Assembly: GCA_910576555.1 (NCBI GenBank)
Contig: CAJTIY010000003.1
Coordinates: forward strand, 183,851 to 247,850
DNA length: 64,000 nt
DNA from: an uncultured Alistipes sp.
Lineage (GTDB): Bacteria > Bacteroidota > Bacteroidia > Bacteroidales > Rikenellaceae
Direction: 5' to 3'
Shown: in pieces, positions 1 through 9,073 of the stretch
Layout: each line of letters opens with the position of its first letter
How positions within the stretch are numbered: the stretch's first letter is position 1
Notes under the pieces: model-generated
What the model saw: the letters and a program-made list of their open reading frames with translations, nothing else
Database searches by the model: none
What the model was told of the DNA's origin: nothing
Program-made: the position numbers and the translations under genes

Positions 1-2465
1 AGCGCGCCCACGTGCCGGCCGCCGCGGCGCGGGACGAAGACGTGCAGCGACTCGGCGGCGCGTGTGAGTGCCACGTAGAGCAGGTTGATGTTGTCGACGT
101 GGGCGTAGACCAGTTCGCGGTAGTACTCCGTGGAGAAGGCCGACTCGGCCATCGCCTTTTTGTACTTCACCGGGAAGCGTCCCACAGCCTCCGCGTCGCC
201 GTCGCGGGCCTCGGCCCAGACGATGTTCGTCACGCCGCCGCCCGATTTGGGGTCGAGCGGCCACGAGCAGTAGGGGATGATTACGGCGCGCCGCTCGAGC
301 CCTTTGGCCTTGTGTACGGTGGTGATCTCGACAGTCCGCTCGCTCCGCGCGACGCTCAATGAGCGCCCGCTGCCCTGCTCGTCCCACCAGCGGAGGAAGA
401 GCGGGATGTCGGCGATCTTCGCGGCCCCGAAGGCGATGATCTGCTCGTGCACGGCCTGCAGGTAGGCGATCTGCGTGCGGTGCTGCGCGAGGTCGTGGCG
501 CATGACGATCCGCTCGAACGCCTCCTCGGGCGTCAGCAGACGGATCGAGCGGAAGAAGCGCTGCTCGTCGTCGTCGAGCGGGCGGTCGAACGCGCGGTCG
601 AGAAAGCGGTTGTAGACGGCCCGTTCGAGCGAGTCGTCGGGGTTCATGGCGAGCCGGAAGGCGGCGATGACGAACCCGGCGATCGGGGCGTTGCCCACCA
701 CGAGCGCCTCCTGCGTCATCACGTCGAAGCGGTGGCGGGGATCGGTGTTGCGTCGTTTGAAGTCGAGCAGCTCGGCGGCGACCTTCGCGCCGTCCGTCGC
801 GCCCCGCACGAGGATCAGGATGTCGCACGGGGCGAATCCCTTGTCCAGCAGCGCGCAGATGCGCTCCACGACGGGCGGCCGTTCGTCGTAGACGGCGATC
901 GAGACATAGCCCGGGTGCGTGCCGCCGAGCCGGGGCGTCTGCGCATGGCCGCGGTAGGCGTCGGCGAGCGTACCCCGCAGTTCGGCGCAGGCGGCCGCGT
1001 CGAGCGCTCCGCAGGCGGCCGCCTCGTCGAGGGTCGTGTCGAGCAGGCGGTTGTCGGCGGCGACGATGCGGCCGATCGCCTCGTTGTTGAATTGCACGAC
1101 CGTGGGCAGCGAGCGGTAGTTCTCCTGCAGGTCGACCACCGCCGTTTCGGCCTCGCCCAGCGCCCTGCGCGCCTCGCTGTGGAGGATCTTCCAGTCGCCG
1201 CCCCGCCAGCGGTAGATCGACTGCTTGATGTCGCCTACGATCAGCACCGAAGTCTCGGGCGACTGCGACATGGCGTTGTGCAGCAGCGGCAGGAAGTTTT
1301 CCCACTCCCTGACCGAGGTGTCCTGAAACTCGTCGATCATGAAGCGGTCGAAGCGGTTGCCCACCTTTTCGTAGATGAAGGGGGCGTCGTTGCGCCCGAT
1401 GAATTCCGCGAGGATGTACTTGGTCTCTGAGAGCAGCATGGTGTTCTGCTCGTCGCACATCTCCCGCACTTTGGCGTAGAGGTCCGAGAGCAGGGCGAAG
1501 CTGCGATAGTTCTCGCGCAGCAGGTCGCCCGTGTTCCAAGCGCGGATATTGGCGTCGTAGAGCGCGCACAGCTCCTGCAGCAGGGGCTGCAGCTCGGGAA
1601 CGAGAGCCCGTGCGGGCGATCCCGCCGCGCACCATCCGTCGGGCGAGGCGGCCATCTTGGCCACCGTCGCGCCGTAGGGCTTCAGCTCGCCCGAGGCGAT
1701 GACGTAGAACCAGTTGGCGAAGCTGCGGCTCTTGCCCGAGAAATCGGCGGCGGTGAGCCCCGCCGCCGCGATGAGCTCCACGGCCCGCTGCGCCGTCTCG
1801 CGCAGTCGTCGCTTGGTCGCCTCGGCACGGGCCGTCGCCTCGCCGACGATGCGGCCCAGCTCCTCGCGCGCATGCGCTCCGGCGAGCGTCTCGCGGTTGC
1901 GCTCCTTGAACAACTCGCCGCCGAGCGAGAGGATTCCCTCGCGGATGTCCCACTTGCGGCCCTCGTCGATGCGCTCCTGCACGAACTCCGTGAGCCAGCG
2001 CAGCAGCGCGGGGTCGACGGCGATGCGGTCGATCAGCGCGTCGGCGCTCCGGGCAAGCACCGAGGCCGTTTCGATCTCGACGTTGTAGTCGAGGTCGATG
2101 CCCAGCTCCTTGATGAAGGCGCGCAGGATGCGCTGGAAGAAGGTGTCGATCGTCAGCACCGTGAAGCGCGAGTAGTCGTGGAGGATCTTCGAGCGCACCT
2201 CCTCCGCACGGCGGCGGACCGTCGCGGCATCGAGCCGCAGCTCGGCGCACAGCCGGTCGAGGTAGCCGCTCGGAGCACCCGAGGCCAGCAGGTGTATCTC
2301 CTTGAGGATACGCGACTTCATCTCCTCGGTGGCCTTGTTGGTGAAGGTCACGGCGAGGATGCGGCGGTAACGCTCGGGTTCTTCCACGGCGTCGTGCACG
2401 TATTTGTAGGCAAGCTGGTAGGTTTTGCCCGATCCGGCACTCGCATTCAGAATCTTCGCTCTCAC
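1..2465 (-). CDS. addA: AddA/RecB-like UvrD-family helicase-nuclease, C-terminus outside the window
   Basis: This is a superfamily I DNA helicase, probably the AddA subunit of the AddAB double-strand-break resection complex. Read on the minus strand, it opens with a GTG at 2465 and has the P-loop ASAGSGKT at residues 8-15. The Walker B/motif II DEFQDTS begins at residue 378 and is followed by VGDIKQSIYRWRGGD (motif III). VALTRA (motif VI) lies close to the left edge of the window. About 821 residues are visible, and the usual C-terminal PD-(D/E)XK nuclease would lie beyond position 1. The start is a GTG because the coding frame begins only a few residues before the P-loop and no in-frame ATG precedes it. 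The AddB partner lies divergently at 3319, separated by one small gene. Confidence 0.88.
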   Translation of the reverse strand, partial: MRAKILNASAGSGKTYQLAYKYVHDAVEEPERYRRILAVTFTNKATEEMKSRILKEIHLLASGAPSGYLDRLCAELRLDAATVRRRAEEVRSKILHDYSRFTVLTIDTFFQRILRAFIKELGIDLDYNVEIETASVLARSADALIDRIAVDPALLRWLTEFVQERIDEGRKWDIREGILSLGGELFKERNRETLAGAHAREELGRIVGEATARAEATKRRLRETAQRAVELIAAAGLTAADFSGKSRSFANWFYVIASGELKPYGATVAKMAASPDGWCAAGSPARALVPELQPLLQELCALYDANIRAWNTGDLLRENYRSFALLSDLYAKVREMCDEQNTMLLSETKYILAEFIGRNDAPFIYEKVGNRFDRFMIDEFQDTSVREWENFLPLLHNAMSQSPETSVLIVGDIKQSIYRWRGGDWKILHSEARRALGEAETAVVDLQENYRSLPTVVQFNNEAIGRIVAADNRLLDTTLDEAAACGALDAAACAELRGTLADAYRGHAQTPRLGGTHPGYVSIAVYDERPPVVERICALLDKGFAPCDILILVRGATDGAKVAAELLDFKRRNTDPRHRFDVMTQEALVVGNAPIAGFVIAAFRLAMNPDDSLERAVYNRFLDRAFDRPLDDDEQRFFRSIRLLTPEEAFERIVMRHDLAQHRTQIAYLQAVHEQIIAFGAAKIADIPLFLRWWDEQGSGRSLSVARSERTVEITTVHKAKGLERRAVIIPYCSWPLDPKSGGGVTNIVWAEARDGDAEAVGRFPVKYKKAMAESAFSTEYYRELVYAHVDNINLLYVALTRAAESLHVFVPRRGGRHVGA

Positions 2466-2573
2466 GGTCGGAATCGTTGTTCGAGGGAGTAAAAGTACGA
2501 AACAAAACCCGAATCGCAAGGCTTGTTTCCCGATATTTTCGTAATTTAGGCGCCGATAAAGCATCGAAATGCC

Positions 2574-3317
2574 ATGAAGAAGTTATCGATTTGCCTCCTT
2601 GCGCTGTTCGCCGTCGTCCAGCTCCGGGCGCAGGTGTCGACCGAGGTGGCCGGCGCGCAGCCCGGGGAGCGTTCCGAAGCGGGCGACACGGCGCGCCGCG
2701 AGTGGTTGACCGGTTTTGCGACCGTCGAGGTCGCGGGACCGTTCGCAATCCGGTTCGTGCGGGTGGCCGACGACGAGGCGCCCCGCATCGAGTTCGACAC
2801 GCGGGGCTGCACCCGCTCGCGGTTCCGCGCCGAGGTGCGGGACCGGGTGCTCCGCATCACGGAGCGCGACGTCGCGGGCCGCGATACGCAGACCGCGGTG
2901 ACGCTCTATTACAACCGGCTCGATGCGGTCTCCGTCTCCGATGCCGGAGCGGAGTTCGCCGATACGCTCCGCGGGACGCTCTTCGACCTCACGGTCGGGG
3001 GCACGGCCTCCGTCGCCGCGACGTTCGATGTCGGCGATCTGCGCGTGGTCCTTTCGGGACGCAGCGAGGCCGTGCTGGAGGGCTCGGCGCGATATCTGAC
3101 GGCAGCCGTCTCGACGGGAACGCTCACGGCCTGCGGGCTGGCGACGACCGCCGTCGCGGTCGAGGTCTCCAACTCGGGACGGGCCGAAGTGCGGCCGTCC
3201 GACCGCCTCGAAGCCGTCGTTGCGACGGGCGGAAAGGTGGCTTACCGGGGTGCGCCGGAGATCGTGCGCACGCGGACCGGATTCATGGGCGGCACCATCG
3301 AACGGACGGAAGAGTAG
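2574..3317 (+). CDS. Secreted head-GIN domain (DUF2807) protein
   Basis: The 247-residue product begins with a clear signal peptide (MKKLSICLLALFAVVQLRAQ). The rest is the repetitive beta-helix-like pattern of the putative auto-transporter adhesin head-GIN family, with alternating short hydrophobic strands such as AVSVSDAGAEF and VEVSNSGRAEV. These proteins are exported in Bacteroidota and their role is unknown. The gene stops one base before the addB start, so the two are probably co-transcribed from the addA-addB intergenic region. A TAATTTAG about 25 nt upstream resembles a weak -7 element. No lipobox is visible, so the protein is probably periplasmic or surface-exposed rather than lipidated. 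Confidence 0.75.
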   Translation: MKKLSICLLALFAVVQLRAQVSTEVAGAQPGERSEAGDTARREWLTGFATVEVAGPFAIRFVRVADDEAPRIEFDTRGCTRSRFRAEVRDRVLRITERDVAGRDTQTAVTLYYNRLDAVSVSDAGAEFADTLRGTLFDLTVGGTASVAATFDVGDLRVVLSGRSEAVLEGSARYLTAAVSTGTLTACGLATTAVAVEVSNSGRAEVRPSDRLEAVVATGGKVAYRGAPEIVRTRTGFMGGTIERTEE

Positions 3318-3318
3318 G

Positions 3319-6165
3319 ATGAAGGGATTTCTGGCCGAGGTCGCCGCCGACCTCTACGGTCGCTACGGCGACGCGCTCTCCGAACGGGCGCTGCTCTTTC
3401 CGTCGCGCCGCGCGCGGCTCTTCTTCACCGATGCGCTGTCGGTCATCGCCGAGCGGCCGATGTGGCAGCCCTCGTGGGCGACGATCGATTCGTTGATGGA
3501 GGAGATCTCGGGACTGCATGCGGCCGACCGCGTGCGGCTCATCGTCGAGCTCTACCGTGTCTATGCGCGCTACCACGACGAACCCTTCGATCGCTTCTAT
3601 TTCTGGGGCGACATGCTCCTGACGGATTTCGACACGATCGACAAATACCGCATCGACGCCGACCGCCTCTTCCGCAACATCACCGACATCAAGGAGATCG
3701 AAGCCGACATCTCCTACCTCACGCCCCGGCAGCTGCAGATCCTCACGGCCTTCTGGTCGACGTTGGGTCCCGAGGCCGATCTCACGGAGGAGAAGCGGCG
3801 CTTCCTCGCGATCTGGCGGACGCTCGGGCCCGTCTACCGCGACTACCGGGCGCGCCTCGCCGAGCTGGGAATCGCCTACGGCGGCATGGTGCAGCGCGCC
3901 GCCGCCGACCGGCTCGATGCCGGAGACTTCGTCTTCGACACACCGCGCCGCTATGTCGTGGCGGGGTTCAACGCCCTGTCGGAGTGCGAGAAGCGGCTGT
4001 TCCGCTTCCTCTCGACGGCTGCCGAGACCGATTTCTACTGGGATTACGATACGTATTACAAGGACGACCCCGTGCAGGAGGCCGGACGCTTCGTGCGCGA
4101 GAACGTCGTGCGCTTCCCGCCGCGGGCGGCGCTGTCGCACGACGGCATGGCGCGGCCGAAGGAGCTCGTAGCGGTGGCTGCGGCGTCGAACGCCGTGCAG
4201 TGCAAGTACGTGGAGGAGATTCTGCGTCGCCTCGCCGCCGAGCAGGGCCCTCTGGGTAAGGAGACGGCCGTGGTGCTCACCGACGAGAACCTGCTGCTGC
4301 CGCTGCTCCATGCGCTGCCGCCCGAGGTCGGAAGCGTCAACGTCACGATGGGTTTCCCGCTGCGGCAGAGCCTCGCCTACACCTTCGTCGAGCGCCTCGT
4401 GGAGCTGCAGGCCCACCGCCGCACGAAAGGGGCGGGGTGTACGTTCTACCACGCCGATGCCGCGGGGCTGCTCGCCCATCCCTACGTCGCCGCGTCGGAC
4501 GAGGCGCTGACGCGCACGCTGCAGGAGGAGATCGTCCGCGAGCGGCGGATCTCGGTCGAGGCGTCGTGGCTCGCGCGCAACGAGCTGCTGGCCGCGGTGT
4601 TCGCCCCTGCTGCAGAGTGGCGCGAGCTGTCGGACTACCTGCTGCGGGTCGTCGGAGCGGTGGCGCGACAGCCCTACAGGGGCGACGATGCGCGGCAGCG
4701 GGTCGAGTTCCTCGCCGTGATCGCCGAGGAGCTCGTCAAATTGCGCAACTCGCTCGACGCCTGCGAAATCGATCTGTCGACGGAGGTCTATGCCTCGCTG
4801 CTGCGGCGCCACCTGCAGACGCTGCGCATCCCCTTCGAGGGCGAGCCGCTGGAGGGCCTCCAGATCATGGGCATCCTCGAAACCCGCAACCTCGATTTCC
4901 GCAATGTCGTCCTGCTCTCGATGACCGACGACAACTTCCCCGGCAACCGCATGGGGCAGTCGTCGTTCATCCCCTATACCTTGCGGGCGGCGCACGGGCT
5001 GCCGACGCCCGAGCACCACGAGGGAGTCTACGCCTACTATTTTTACCGCCTGATCCAGCGTGCGGAGACAGTGCACATGCTCTACTGCGCGCGCGCCGAC
5101 GAGAAGTCGACGGGCGAGCCGAGCCGCTATATCCACCAGCTCGATTATGAGAGCGGTCTCGATGTGCGCAAGGTCGAGGTCGATGTCGACGTGAACCTCG
5201 CCGAGACGGCCCCCATCGAGGTGGCGAAGGACCCCGAGACGATGCGCCGGCTGGAGCGATTCGTCGACCCCGAGAGCCGGGCGACGCTCTCGCCGACGGC
5301 CTTTTTCCGCTACGTGGCCTGCCCGCTGCGCTTCTACTTCCATTCGGTCGCCCGGCTCTCCTCCGACGACACGGTGAGCGAGGAGGTCGATGCGCCGATG
5401 TTCGGCACGATCCTCCATGCGGCGGTGCAGAAGCTCTATGCGCGCATCGTCGGCGAGGAGCGTCCCGGAGCGACGCTGCGTGCCCTGCTCCGCACCGATG
5501 CCGTGCCGTGCGCCGTGACCGAGGCGATCAACGAGAACTACCTGCGCGACGCCCGGGCGACGGAGGCCGACTATACGGGCAACCTGTTGCTGGTGAAGGA
5601 TATCGTGACGCGCTATCTGCGCGGCGGGGTGATACCCTACGATGCGGCGCACAATGGCTTCACGGTGCGCGGACTGGAGCGCGAGGTGGCCCATGCCTTT
5701 CCGTTCCGGGCGGGCGACCGGGAGCTGCGGATGAAGTTCGCCGGTATCGCCGACCGCATCGACGTGCTGCCCGACGGGGCGTTGCGCGTGGTCGACTACA
5801 AGACCGGGGCGCCCCATTTCGAGTTCGACGGCGTGGAGTGTTTGTTCGACGGCGAGGGGCGGCACCGGCTTTCGAACATCCTCCAGACGCTGCTCTACGC
5901 CATGATGCTCCATCACGCGGAGGGGTGCGATGCCGAACCGACGCTCTACTACGTGCGCGCCATGAACCGCCCCGACTACGATCCGCGGCTCGACGACCGC
6001 GAGCTCGGCATCCGCGGGGCGCGCTACACGCACTATGCCGCGCGGTTCGAGGAGTGTCTGCGCACGACGCTGGCCGAGATGTACGATCCGGCCGTTCCGT
6101 TCCGGCAGTGCGCGGATGCGGATACCTGTCAATTCTGCGATTTCCGTACGATTTGCAAGCGCTGA
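3319..6165 (+). CDS. addB: AddB-like PD-(D/E)XK nuclease with Fe-S cysteine cluster
   Basis: This 948-residue protein is the likely AddB partner of the upstream helicase in double-strand-break repair. The nuclease motif VVDYKTG places the catalytic Asp near residue 826 and the Lys near 828. A cysteine at residue 668 together with C937, C940 and C946 gives the C...C-x2-C-x5-C spacing that holds the 4Fe-4S cluster in AddB proteins. The frame is open for 33 codons upstream, but the ATG at 3319 is preferred because it follows the previous stop by one base and the extra residues look like out-of-frame sequence. An inactive helicase-like N-terminal half is expected from the family. I did not verify individual helicase motifs. 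Confidence 0.87.
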   Translation: MKGFLAEVAADLYGRYGDALSERALLFPSRRARLFFTDALSVIAERPMWQPSWATIDSLMEEISGLHAADRVRLIVELYRVYARYHDEPFDRFYFWGDMLLTDFDTIDKYRIDADRLFRNITDIKEIEADISYLTPRQLQILTAFWSTLGPEADLTEEKRRFLAIWRTLGPVYRDYRARLAELGIAYGGMVQRAAADRLDAGDFVFDTPRRYVVAGFNALSECEKRLFRFLSTAAETDFYWDYDTYYKDDPVQEAGRFVRENVVRFPPRAALSHDGMARPKELVAVAAASNAVQCKYVEEILRRLAAEQGPLGKETAVVLTDENLLLPLLHALPPEVGSVNVTMGFPLRQSLAYTFVERLVELQAHRRTKGAGCTFYHADAAGLLAHPYVAASDEALTRTLQEEIVRERRISVEASWLARNELLAAVFAPAAEWRELSDYLLRVVGAVARQPYRGDDARQRVEFLAVIAEELVKLRNSLDACEIDLSTEVYASLLRRHLQTLRIPFEGEPLEGLQIMGILETRNLDFRNVVLLSMTDDNFPGNRMGQSSFIPYTLRAAHGLPTPEHHEGVYAYYFYRLIQRAETVHMLYCARADEKSTGEPSRYIHQLDYESGLDVRKVEVDVDVNLAETAPIEVAKDPETMRRLERFVDPESRATLSPTAFFRYVACPLRFYFHSVARLSSDDTVSEEVDAPMFGTILHAAVQKLYARIVGEERPGATLRALLRTDAVPCAVTEAINENYLRDARATEADYTGNLLLVKDIVTRYLRGGVIPYDAAHNGFTVRGLEREVAHAFPFRAGDRELRMKFAGIADRIDVLPDGALRVVDYKTGAPHFEFDGVECLFDGEGRHRLSNILQTLLYAMMLHHAEGCDAEPTLYYVRAMNRPDYDPRLDDRELGIRGARYTHYAARFEECLRTTLAEMYDPAVPFRQCADADTCQFCDFRTICKR

Positions 6166-6222
6166 CCCGCGCGCGGCCCTTGCGGTCGCGCGCCGGGGCG
6201 GTTGCGTCCGGCGCCTCGGAGG

Positions 6223-6972
6223 TTACAATTCCACTTTGAAATAGGAGGCCCCGCTGCGGCGGGCGGCTTCGAGCCCCACGGCCGAGTCCTCGAAGACGAG
6301 TGTTTCGCGCGGCGTGCAGCCCTCGCGGCGCATCGCTTCGAGGAAGCAGTCGGGCGCGGGCTTGGCGTGCGCGACGTCGGCTCCCGAGAGGATGCCGTCG
6401 ACGCGCCCCAGCGGAGCGTCGGCGGTCGTGTCGCCCGAGGCGGTTCGTGCTGCATGCTTCGCGGTCGTGTCGGCGTGTGCGGTCCGTGCCGCTCGCTTCG
6501 GAGCCGGGTCTGCTGCGGCCGGATGTTCCGGGGCCGCAGTGTCCGCCGTCGAATCCTGCATGGCCGTTCCCTCCTCCGCCGGACCTCCGATGCCCAGATG
6601 GCGCAGCACGTTGTCGATGTTGGCCCGGCTGCCGGTCGATACGATCCACACCCGGCCGCCCTGCGCCCGGAACGCGCGGCAGAACTCCCACAGCGGCCGG
6701 TTGAGCCGCACCGAGTCGAAGAAGCCGGGGTAGAGGGCGATCTTGCGCAGCCGGAGCCGTTCGCGTTCGGCCGGGTCGGCGATGCCGAAGCGGGTGAGGA
6801 ATTCGTCGCACCGCATGCCGAAGTAGCGGGTGCGGTACTCCTGCTCGGTGAGGGCGTATCCCGCCTCGCGCAGCGCGGCGACGTAAGCCTGTGCGTTGGC
6901 GTGGCCCGTGTCGGCCAGCGTGCCGTCGAGGTCGAGGAGGATCAGGCGGATGCGGGTATCGGGCGATGGCAT
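6223..6972 (-). CDS. HAD-superfamily phosphatase (beta-phosphoglucomutase-like)
   Basis: The 249-residue protein has the four HAD motifs: LLDLDGTLADTG (nucleophile and acid-base Asp) near the N-terminus, VSTGS (motif II), AHAKPAPDCF (motif III) and VFEDSAVGLEAARRSG (motif IV). Its layout matches the phosphoglycolate phosphatase/beta-phosphoglucomutase subgroup, although the substrate cannot be read from sequence. Between motifs II and III it carries an Ala/Thr/Asp-rich stretch of about 50 residues that is absent from typical members. This stretch contains a 13-residue unit repeated twice (DNA repeat at 6422-6499). The insertion sits on a surface connection and need not abolish catalysis. Confidence 0.85.
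   Translation of the reverse strand: MPSPDTRIRLILLDLDGTLADTGHANAQAYVAALREAGYALTEQEYRTRYFGMRCDEFLTRFGIADPAERERLRLRKIALYPGFFDSVRLNRPLWEFCRAFRAQGGRVWIVSTGSRANIDNVLRHLGIGGPAEEGTAMQDSTADTAAPEHPAAADPAPKRAARTAHADTTAKHAARTASGDTTADAPLGRVDGILSGADVAHAKPAPDCFLEAMRREGCTPRETLVFEDSAVGLEAARRSGASYFKVEL
6422..6499 (-). repeat. 39-bp tandem repeat inside the HAD phosphatase gene
   Basis: Two adjacent 39-bp units (6422-6460 and 6461-6499) share about 31 of 39 bases by eye. They encode two 13-residue units of the form K-x-A-A-R-T-A-x-x-D-T-T-A. Because 39 is divisible by three, gain or loss of a unit keeps the frame, so length variation between strains is possible. Confidence 0.75.
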
Positions 6973-7023
6973 GGTTTCGGTTTTTCGGGATCTGTGCTTC
7001 GGTGCGGCCGCAAGGCGCTTCGG

Positions 7024-7974
7024 TCAGTCGAACGACTGCATGCCCGCCTGTGCGATGCGCATCATGCGGCGGTATTCCGAGGGCGAGAGCTCCATGAAGA
7101 AGTAGTGCACCGGATCGACGCGCACGCCGTTGTAGCGCACCTCGTAGTGGAGGTGCGGGGCCAGCGAGAGGCCCGTGTCGCCCGAGAGGGCGATGATGTC
7201 GCCGCGGCGGACGTGCTGCCCCTTGCGGACCTGTATGCTGCTCAAGTGGCCGTAGAGCGTCTCGTATCCGTTGCCGTGGTCGATCACCACGGTCTGCCCC
7301 GACGTTGAGTTGCGGTTGCCCACGGCGCTCACCGTGCCGTCGGCCGTGGCGAAGACGCGCGAACCTTCGGGGATGGTGTAGTCGACGCCCTGATGCGATT
7401 TGAGCGTCTTGTAGAAGGGGTGGAACCGCATGCCGTACGAGGCCGTGAGCAGCGTCAGCTGCTTGTTGATGACGGGCTGTATGGCCGGGATGCGGTCGCT
7501 GTCGCGCCCCGCCGAGTCGATGCGGCGCTGCAGCTCGCGGTGCGTGGCGACGAGCTCCGCGAGGCGTTCGTCGATCGCGGCGGTCCGCTCGCGCAGCTCC
7601 CGCTTGAGGCGGCGCGTCGAGCGGCCGAGGATCTGCTCGTAGGTCTCCGCGCGGCTGCGCTCGTATCCGGCGTCGAAGTCGTAGGGGGTCGATTCGAACA
7701 GGATGCGGAAGACGTTGCCGTCGCGCTCCGAGAGGTTGTCGAGGACGCGCGCGAGCGAGTCGTAGCGCTCGGTGAGGGCGGCGTATTCGCGCCGCATGCG
7801 GTCGGTGGCGTGCTTGAGTTCGTACTCCGCCGGCGTGTCGAAGAAGAGCGAGAAGCCGAAGTAGTAGAGCACGGCGGCCCCCGTCCAGACGAACAGGTGG
7901 ATCGTCAGGCGGATCAGGCGCTGCTTGCGGCGTTTGCGCCGCCGCAGCCGTTCGAGGTCTTTCTTGCCGGCCAT
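7024..7974 (-). CDS. M23-family (LytM) metallopeptidase, membrane-anchored
   Basis: The 316-residue protein has a basic N-terminus, one transmembrane segment (about residues 23-45), a coiled-coil-like central region and a C-terminal LytM/M23 domain. The zinc-site motifs are complete: HQGVD in the first half and HLHYEV near the end. It is therefore expected to be an active endopeptidase on peptidoglycan or an envelope protein in the periplasm, rather than an EnvC-type inactive activator. It lies 7 bp downstream of a paralogue with the same layout. The two form an apparent operon, and the HAD gene follows. Confidence 0.88.
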   Translation of the reverse strand: MAGKKDLERLRRRKRRKQRLIRLTIHLFVWTGAAVLYYFGFSLFFDTPAEYELKHATDRMRREYAALTERYDSLARVLDNLSERDGNVFRILFESTPYDFDAGYERSRAETYEQILGRSTRRLKRELRERTAAIDERLAELVATHRELQRRIDSAGRDSDRIPAIQPVINKQLTLLTASYGMRFHPFYKTLKSHQGVDYTIPEGSRVFATADGTVSAVGNRNSTSGQTVVIDHGNGYETLYGHLSSIQVRKGQHVRRGDIIALSGDTGLSLAPHLHYEVRYNGVRVDPVHYFFMELSPSEYRRMMRIAQAGMQSFD

Positions 7975-7981
7975 GTCGCGG

Positions 7982-8977
7982 TTATTCGAAGTTGGTTTCG
8001 CGCATCTCGGCCATGAGGCGGTCGTACTCCTCGGCGGTCATGTTGCGGTCGAAATAGTTGATCGGGTTGACGGGAACCCCCTTGTGGATCACCTCGTAGT
8101 GGAGGTGGGGACCCGTCGAGATGCCCGTATTGCCCGTCTCGGCGATCACCTGCCCGCGGACGACCCGCTCGCCGGGCTTCACCAGCACCTTGTTCAGGTG
8201 GGCGTAGCGGGTCTTGTAGCCGAACTCGTGGTCGAGCAGGATCATGCGGCCGTAGCCGCCGTTGTAGCCGTTTTCGGAGGCGATCTCCACCGTGGCGTCG
8301 CCCGTGGCGTAGACAGGCGTGCCGCGGTCGCAGCCGAAGTCGATGCCCTTGTGCGGGCGGATGTATCCCAGCTTGGGGTGGAGCCGCCGCATGTTGAAGG
8401 CGCCGATATAGTTGTTGCGCAGGGCTTTGCGATCGATGGGCCAGAGCGCCGGCACGGCGGCAGCCAGCTCTTCCTTGTTGTGGGAGAGCCGCTGCAGCTC
8501 GTCGAACGACACCGATGCGAGGTAGAGCTGCCGGGCGAAGGCGTCGAGCTGCCGCCACGTGCCGACCATCAGGGGGGCGAATTCGTCCTCGGCCATCGCG
8601 GCGTACTTCGCCGAAGGGTAGGGCTGCCACACCTCGGGGATCGAGAGCGTATCGGTGGAGAAGAGCGGACGGTAGACGTAGTTGTCGCGGTAGCGGATCT
8701 CGTCGAGCCGGCCCTGCGCCGTGCGGATGCGGTCCTGCAGGATGCGGTATTTGACGATCAGCTCGCGGTTGTCGCGGTTGATGCGGTACATCTTCGGCGT
8801 GTAGAAGAAATAGGAGAAGATGACGTTGGCGATCGATACGAGGATGAACCCCACCAGAATCTTGCGGATGAAGCGGTAGGTCCGCAGCCGGAACGGCGCG
8901 GCGACCACCTCGCGCGTCAGCGCTTCGGCTTCGTGCGTGAGCCGCTGTATCTCCGATTGCGTGGCGTTGGTTCCCAT
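7982..8977 (-). CDS. M23-family (LytM) metallopeptidase, paralogue of the next gene
   Basis: The 331-residue protein has a predicted transmembrane helix around residues 34-55, a helical stalk and a C-terminal M23 domain with HKGIDFG and HLHYEVIHKG, so its zinc ligands are intact. The final part (PVNPINYFDRNMTAEEYDRL) corresponds to PVHYFFMELSPSEYRRM in the neighbouring M23 protein, which indicates an old tandem duplication. The gene diverges from alaS with about 96 bp between the starts. Members of this architecture in Bacteroidota are usually annotated as cell-wall endopeptidases, and the specific bond cleaved cannot be inferred here. Confidence 0.88.
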   Translation of the reverse strand: MGTNATQSEIQRLTHEAEALTREVVAAPFRLRTYRFIRKILVGFILVSIANVIFSYFFYTPKMYRINRDNRELIVKYRILQDRIRTAQGRLDEIRYRDNYVYRPLFSTDTLSIPEVWQPYPSAKYAAMAEDEFAPLMVGTWRQLDAFARQLYLASVSFDELQRLSHNKEELAAAVPALWPIDRKALRNNYIGAFNMRRLHPKLGYIRPHKGIDFGCDRGTPVYATGDATVEIASENGYNGGYGRMILLDHEFGYKTRYAHLNKVLVKPGERVVRGQVIAETGNTGISTGPHLHYEVIHKGVPVNPINYFDRNMTAEEYDRLMAEMRETNFE

Positions 8978-9022
8978 ACCGAAAAAACTCGCTTTATCCG
9001 TGCAAATTTAGCGTAAATTGTA

Positions 9023-9030
9023 TAATTTTG
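9023..9030 (+). promoter_or_regulatory. -7 element for alaS
   Basis: TAATTTTG fits the Bacteroidota -7 consensus TAnnTTTG and lies 44 bp before the alaS start. The expected TTTG at -33 is not clear, so only the -7 box is called. Confidence 0.5.
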
Positions 9031-9073
9031 CAACCCGAATCATAGAACGGAACGACAAGCAAAAAACGTATAT

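Noticed and set aside
447..1430. Plus-strand frame of 327 codons opposite addA
   Set aside because: The minus strand encodes the UvrD motifs in a continuous frame from 2465 to the window edge.
3283..6132. Very long open frame on the minus strand opposite addB (949 codons)
   Set aside because: The plus-strand product has clear nuclease and cysteine motifs. The antisense reading has no motif and is a consequence of high-GC codon use.
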